17,277 nucleotides of DNA from Actinomycetota bacterium (GTDB lineage Bacteria > Actinomycetota > Humimicrobiia > Humimicrobiales > Humimicrobiaceae), in contig JACIXO010000003.1 in the NCBI GenBank assembly GCA_014360385.1, positions 1 through 17,277 of the forward strand, read 5' to 3'. Positions 13,407-17,277 of the stretch are shown piece by piece. Position 1 is the stretch's first letter; the number at the start of each line of letters is the position of its first letter. Below the pieces are notes generated by a model. It ran no database searches and was not told the DNA's origin. It worked only from the letters and a program-made list of their open reading frames with translations. The position numbers and the translations under genes were made by a program.

Positions 13407-15806
13407 ATGGTGAGAAAGAAAATTTCTGGTAAAAATAGCAGAGGTCTTGCTAAAAAGCAAGGGAAAGAAAAAAATAGGCTCAATAGAAGTAATTCGCAGG
13501 TCCGGCGAAGATATGCTAGAAACAGAGCTGAACTTTTTATTATTTTAGCTATAATGTTTTCCTTTCTCTGCTTTATAGCTCTTTTCGGGCCAAAGGATTC
13601 TGGGATTATAATCAGGTCTCTGGAATACTACCTATCTTATACTTTTGGGCTTGGAAAATATCTTTTTCCATTTTTGCTTCTTGGGTGGGGGATTAGCTTT
13701 TTTATAAGGAAAGGTAGCTTTACTCCGTTGAGAACGGGATGGGGATTTTTTCTCCTGTTTGTTTCAGTTCTGGGACTCCTGGGTAGTACTGGTCTTGAGG
13801 ATTTTTTTGATCCTATAATGGCAAGTACAAAAGGTGGTGTTGTTGGCTGGGGAGCTTCTCAGGGGCTGTTTAAACTTTTTGGTAGAGCTGGTTCTATAGC
13901 TATTCTGTCTTTTATTCTTTTAGCATCCTTGATAATTATTGCAAAAATATCTGTTATAAACTTATTAAAGAAAATAGGCTGGCTATTCTTAAAAGCCTTA
14001 AGGCTTATTTTTAAGCTTCTGAAAAGAGCTTCTGAAAAGATAAGAGCTACCAGGACAAAGCCCAAACTTCATATAGAGATGGAAAAAAAAGAAGCATCTT
14101 TTAAATATGGTACAGAAAGAGAAGGTGTTAAGAGTGAATCTGGGGAATTGGCAAGAATGCCAGGAAGAGAAGAGCTGAAAAAGTCAGAGCCTCTACAACC
14201 ATGGGCTGGGTACCCTGGGCTAGCTGGTTCTGAGATAATTTATGAAAAAACTGAAAGAGTTCTTAAGGAACAACATAAAGAAGCTAAGGAGACCGAGGGA
14301 ACTTATAAAGAGACAAGAGAACAACTGGAAATTCCTCTTGCCACCACAGAGGAAGAAGATACTGAATATAGATTTCCTCCCATAAGCTTGCTCAGGAGAT
14401 CCAGAAACCTTTCCCCTAAACTATATAAGCAGAATATCAGGGAGAATGTAGATATACTGAACAGGATGTTCTCCGACTTTAACTTGTCTGCAAAAATAAC
14501 CAGGGTGGTAAGAGGTCCCACCGTCACGCTTTATGAACTATCTCTTTCTCCTGGTGTTAAAGTCCAGAGACTTCTTAGCCTCGAAGATGACTTCTGTGTA
14601 GCAATGGGTTCTCCTGATTTGAGAATATTGGCTCCCATACCCGGGAAGTCTGCTATTGGAATAGAAGTTCCTAATAAAATCAAAAGCATAGTTACTCTTG
14701 GTGACATCTATTCCACCGAGGACAGAAACTTATCAGAAAATCTTTTGTGTGTCCCATTAGGAAAGAATCTCTCAGGTGAAATAGTATATATGGACATCCG
14801 AAACATGCCCCATGTTCTGATTGCAGGTGCTACTAACTCAGGTAAGAGTTCGTGTCTTAACAGCATAATAACTTCGCTTTTAATGAAAGTGAAACCAGGT
14901 GAAGTTAAATTTATAATGATAGATCCCAAGATGGTTGAGTTGAGTGTCTACAATGGGATACCTCACCTTTTAACCCCGGTGGTAATTAATCCCAAAAAGG
15001 CTGCTGCAGTATTAAACTGGGTAGTAGATGAGATGGAAAGTAGGTTTGAAAAATTGGTAAGTTATAGTTGCAAGTCTATTGAAGTCTACAATCTGGAAGT
15101 CCAGAGACATAGAGGAGTTGAAAATGAAGATGGTAGAGGCGTGAAACCTCTACCTTACATTTTGGTTTTCATTGATGAACTAGCGGATTTGATGATGGTA
15201 TCAGCTTCCGAGGTTGAGGACAGTATTTGTAGAATTGCACAGATGGGAAGAGCAGTGGGAATCCATTTAATTGTTGCTACTCAGAGACCGTCAGTAAACA
15301 TAATTACTGGGTTGATAAAAGCTAATATACCTTCCAGGATTTCTTTCATGGTTGCATCAAATACTGATTCTAGGGTGATTCTTGATTGTGGTGGAGCTGA
15401 GAAGTTGATTGGGAGAGGAGACATGTTATATCTTCCAGCTACATCTACCAGACCCGAGAGATTACAAGGAGCCTACGTTACCTCCAAAGAAATAGAAATG
15501 ATTACTTCCTTTATAAAAAGCCAGAAGAAGCCCCAGTATAGTGTAGAAATTCCTGAAAGATATGAAGAGAAAGAAAGAAAGGCAGATGAAGAAGATGACT
15601 TTCTATATGAGGCTTTGAAGATAGTAGTTGAGTATGGCCATGCCTCTACATCTTTACTTCAGAGAAAACTTAGAATTGGCTACTCCCGCGCTGCAAGGAT
15701 AATCGACCAATTGGAGGAAAAAGGTTTTATAAGCGGGTACGACGGAAGCAAGCCGAGGGAGGTCCTGATTTCCAGGGAAGAACTTGGAAGGATACTTAAG
15801 GGGTAG
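13407..15806 (+). CDS. ftsK: DNA translocase FtsK/SpoIIIE
   Basis: FtsK/SpoIIIE is a septum-anchored hexameric ATPase that pumps chromosomal DNA through the closing septum. The 799 residues begin with a very basic tail (1-40), then about four membrane segments (about 42-61, 84-100, 112-128, 163-180), a variable charged linker (about 205-325), the alpha and beta motor domains and a C-terminal gamma winged helix. Walker A is GATNSGKSS (474-482), Walker B is LVFIDELADLM (586-596), followed by VATQRPSVNIITGLIKANIPSR. The gamma domain (about 730-795) has GYSRAARIIDQLEEKGFI and SKPREVLI, the part that reads oriented DNA motifs. ATG 13407 has AGAGG four bases upstream; the next codon GTG 13410 is equally possible. 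cinA follows eight bases later. An exact 13-bp tandem lies in the linker (14014-14039). Confidence 0.96.
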   Translation: MVRKKISGKNSRGLAKKQGKEKNRLNRSNSQVRRRYARNRAELFIILAIMFSFLCFIALFGPKDSGIIIRSLEYYLSYTFGLGKYLFPFLLLGWGISFFIRKGSFTPLRTGWGFFLLFVSVLGLLGSTGLEDFFDPIMASTKGGVVGWGASQGLFKLFGRAGSIAILSFILLASLIIIAKISVINLLKKIGWLFLKALRLIFKLLKRASEKIRATRTKPKLHIEMEKKEASFKYGTEREGVKSESGELARMPGREELKKSEPLQPWAGYPGLAGSEIIYEKTERVLKEQHKEAKETEGTYKETREQLEIPLATTEEEDTEYRFPPISLLRRSRNLSPKLYKQNIRENVDILNRMFSDFNLSAKITRVVRGPTVTLYELSLSPGVKVQRLLSLEDDFCVAMGSPDLRILAPIPGKSAIGIEVPNKIKSIVTLGDIYSTEDRNLSENLLCVPLGKNLSGEIVYMDIRNMPHVLIAGATNSGKSSCLNSIITSLLMKVKPGEVKFIMIDPKMVELSVYNGIPHLLTPVVINPKKAAAVLNWVVDEMESRFEKLVSYSCKSIEVYNLEVQRHRGVENEDGRGVKPLPYILVFIDELADLMMVSASEVEDSICRIAQMGRAVGIHLIVATQRPSVNIITGLIKANIPSRISFMVASNTDSRVILDCGGAEKLIGRGDMLYLPATSTRPERLQGAYVTSKEIEMITSFIKSQKKPQYSVEIPERYEEKERKADEEDDFLYEALKIVVEYGHASTSLLQRKLRIGYSRAARIIDQLEEKGFISGYDGSKPREVLISREELGRILKG
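14014..14039 (+). repeat. Exact 13-bp tandem repeat inside the ftsK linker, out of codon phase
   Basis: AGCTTCTGAAAAG occurs twice with no gap (14014-14026 and 14027-14039). Because 13 is not a multiple of three the two copies are read in different frames (KLLKR, then ASEK). It lies just after the last membrane segment, in the poorly conserved linker, beside a 14-bp perfect palindrome AAGCCTTAAGGCTT (13993-14006). Confidence 0.75.
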
Positions 15807-15814
15807 TGAGTAGC

Positions 15815-17101
15815 ATGAAATGTTCTATAATAAGTATAGGAACAGAACTTACTCTTGGTATGGTGGTCAACACCAATGCTCAATATATTGCAGAAAACCT
15901 TACAGGGCTGGGAATAGAATGCAACTGTATTTACACTATCAGAGATAAGGAAGATGAAATAGTTTATACCTTAAAGGAAAGTCTGAAACACAGTGACATA
16001 ATTATAATAAGTGGCGGATTGGGACCAACGGATGATGATCTTACAAGAAGCGCGGTAGCAAAGGCTTTTGGGACGGAACTTGTAAGGCTGGATTCGTTGG
16101 ATGAATCCAGCTTGAGGTTTATAAAGAAAGTAAAGGATGAGGGTATAAGAGAACGGTTACTGCGACAGTCTTATATTCCTTTCGGCTCTATTCCTATTAA
16201 GCCACGCATTGGCAGTGCATCTGGATTTATAGTTTCTCTCAAGGACGGTAAAAAGGTCTTTTGCATTCCAGGGGTTCCTAAAGAGATGAGAGATATGTTT
16301 GATTTTGATGTAGTGCCTGTTCTTAAGAATATGCTCGGAGGAGACGGACAGGATGAGGGTGGAGAAGTTATCAGGAAACTGGAGCTTCTTGCTACCGATA
16401 TTAGTGAAACTGAGATAGAAGAGAAGATAAAAGATTTGGTAGAGTTTGCCAGAAATAAGGGTATAGAGATAGGTATAACTTCGACGCCAGGGCTTATAAA
16501 AATTATACTTACATCCCGAGCTTCTGATTTCTCGATTGCTCAAGAAAATTTGGAGCTTATTAAGAAAGAAATTGTTGGGAGATTAGAAGAGCATATTTAT
16601 GGAGAGAATTCCACATCTATATCAGAGGCTCTTAAGAGAACCATAATGGAAAAGACCAAGAAGATTACTGTTTGCGTGGCTGAGTCAATGACAGGGGGTC
16701 TTGTTTGCAAGAACATCACAGATGCGGCAGGCAGTTCAGAATATTTTTTAGGAGGAATTGTTTCTTATTCTAAGTCAGCAAAGGTTCATATCCTGGGTGT
16801 CAGCAGAAAAAGTATAGAGAGATTTGGAGCAGTTAGTAGAAGAGTATGCTTTGAAATGGCTAAACATGCCAGGGAATTGTTTGGGGCAGATTTTGCAATT
16901 AGTGTTACCGGGTTCGCCGGGCCAGGTGTAGATGAAAAAGATAAAGAAGTTGGTCTTGTATATTGCTGCATTCTGGGACCAAACGATTATGTAAGAATAT
17001 ACAGGAAAAAATTTATTGGAACCCGACCCGAGATAAGGTTTAGAGCTTCTCAATTCATCATAAATAAACTCAGAAACAGTATAAATAACCTGATTGAATA
17101 G
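15815..17101 (+). CDS. cinA: CinA family protein (MoCF-like domain plus nicotinamide-nucleotide amidase)
   Basis: CinA joins an N-terminal molybdopterin-binding-like (COG1058) domain, linked to ADP-ribose/NMN pyrophosphatase activity, with a C-terminal PncC domain that deamidates nicotinamide mononucleotide in pyridine-nucleotide salvage. Numbered from ATG 15815 (428 residues), ISIGTELTLGMVVNTNAQYI (6-25), ISGGLGPTDDDLT (65-77) and IPGVPKEM (151-158) mark the first domain. CVAESMTGGLV, SEYFLGGIVSYS and AISVTGFAGPG mark the second; the usual AESCTGG has Met for Cys. A GTG at 15806 overlaps the ftsK stop, but homologues begin with Met-Lys, then a strand and GTEL, so I prefer ATG 15815, with AAGGGG (15798-15803) eleven bases upstream. 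It follows ftsK directly, as in many Gram-positives, where cinA often precedes recA. The stop lies in a 10-bp tandem repeat. Confidence 0.95.
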   Translation: MKCSIISIGTELTLGMVVNTNAQYIAENLTGLGIECNCIYTIRDKEDEIVYTLKESLKHSDIIIISGGLGPTDDDLTRSAVAKAFGTELVRLDSLDESSLRFIKKVKDEGIRERLLRQSYIPFGSIPIKPRIGSASGFIVSLKDGKKVFCIPGVPKEMRDMFDFDVVPVLKNMLGGDGQDEGGEVIRKLELLATDISETEIEEKIKDLVEFARNKGIEIGITSTPGLIKIILTSRASDFSIAQENLELIKKEIVGRLEEHIYGENSTSISEALKRTIMEKTKKITVCVAESMTGGLVCKNITDAAGSSEYFLGGIVSYSKSAKVHILGVSRKSIERFGAVSRRVCFEMAKHARELFGADFAISVTGFAGPGVDEKDKEVGLVYCCILGPNDYVRIYRKKFIGTRPEIRFRASQFIINKLRNSINNLIE

Positions 17102-17116
17102 AAAGAAATAGAAAGA
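17097..17116 (+). repeat. 10-bp tandem repeat spanning the cinA stop
   Basis: AATAGAAAGA (17097-17106) is repeated exactly at 17107-17116. The cinA stop TAG (17099-17101) is in the first unit. The second unit contributes the purine-rich stretch before the GTG start of the next gene at 17120. Confidence 0.85.
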
Positions 17117-17119
17117 GCG

Positions 17120-17277
17120 GTGAGCACTAAAAGAGAAAAAAATAACTTTGAAAAAAGATTGTTTGTGGCTATTGATATTCCGGAAGAAGTGAGAAAAACT
17201 CTGGACGAAGCCCTGACTTGCCTTGGAGATGACAAGGATATAAGAAGAGTAAATCCCTCCAATATTCACATAACCCT
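17120..17277 (+). CDS. thpR: RNA 2',3'-cyclic phosphodiesterase / 2'-5' RNA ligase-like protein, N-terminal part (cut by window end)
   Basis: The open frame from GTG 17120 runs off the window after about 52 codons. After a short basic leader it reads KRLFVAIDIPEEVRKTLDEA, the usual ThpR/LigT opening, and the last residues NIHITL give the first HxT catalytic motif (normally NLHxTL) of the 2H phosphoesterase superfamily. Such enzymes hydrolyse 2',3'-cyclic phosphate at RNA ends and can ligate 2'-5' linkages in vitro; the in vivo role in bacteria is unclear. The second HxT motif must lie outside the window. It sits 18 bases after cinA, a neighbour pair common near recA in Gram-positives. Confidence 0.88.
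   Translation, partial: MSTKREKNNFEKRLFVAIDIPEEVRKTLDEALTCLGDDKDIRRVNPSNIHIT

Noticed and set aside
13993..14006. 14-bp perfect palindrome AAGCCTTAAGGCTT in ftsK as a binding site
   Set aside because: It lies inside coding sequence with no second copy in view; probably chance.
14826..14852. Asn in the FtsK Walker A (GATNSGKS) as a motor defect
   Set aside because: The essential Gly-Lys-Ser is intact, and Asn at this place occurs in other FtsK/SpoIIIE proteins.
16775..17269. Minus-strand ORF of 164 residues opposite cinA and thpR
   Set aside because: It is low-complexity Ser/Phe-rich, lies opposite two clear genes and has no recognisable motif.

Overview
The window is a plus-strand run of housekeeping genes with almost no unused DNA. 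I see no mobile element, CRISPR array, tRNA, rRNA or defence gene. The order is nusA (3' end), infB, rbfA, nrnA-type DHH phosphoesterase, truB, ribF, rpsO, pnp, M16 peptidase, dapB, dapA, RNase J, ftsK/spoIIIE, cinA, thpR (5' end). This combines the nusA-infB translation cluster with the rpsO-pnp-M16-dap-rnj-ftsK-cinA cluster known from Gram-positive (monoderm) bacteria. Having dapB directly after the M16 gene and dapA directly before rnj recalls Actinobacteria such as Streptomyces, but the DNA is clearly AT-rich and TTG starts are very common. An AT-rich, probably uncultured, deep-branching actinobacterial or Firmicutes-like lineage fits best. Gene order alone cannot decide the phylum.

Layout: positions 1-2848 hold transcription and translation-initiation factors (NusA, IF-2, RbfA). 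Positions 2888-4618 hold a nanoRNase/pAp phosphatase overlapping tRNA pseudouridine-55 synthase; truB is split by a one-base deficit in a run of A. Positions 4803-6093 hold FAD synthesis (RibF) and ribosomal protein S15. Positions 6286-9772 hold PNPase and a zinc peptidase that overlaps it. Positions 9775-11573 hold the first two enzymes specific to the diaminopimelate/lysine pathway. Positions 11711-17277 hold RNase J, the FtsK DNA translocase, CinA and a cyclic-phosphodiesterase/RNA-ligase-like protein. PNPase, RNase J, NrnA and ThpR together make this strand rich in RNA-processing enzymes.

No new gene system is evident. The unusual signal lies between the genes. Five gene ends (rbfA, dapB, dapA, rnj, cinA) carry a short direct repeat that includes the stop codon, 10 to 27 bp long and mostly in tandem. 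The infB-rbfA spacer also contains a diverged, apparently permuted copy of an internal piece of infB. Further points are the truB frameshift at A9, a Shine-Dalgarno-less RNase J start next to a -10-like TATAGT (possible leaderless mRNA), the absence of ylxR between nusA and infB, and six successive genes starting with TTG.
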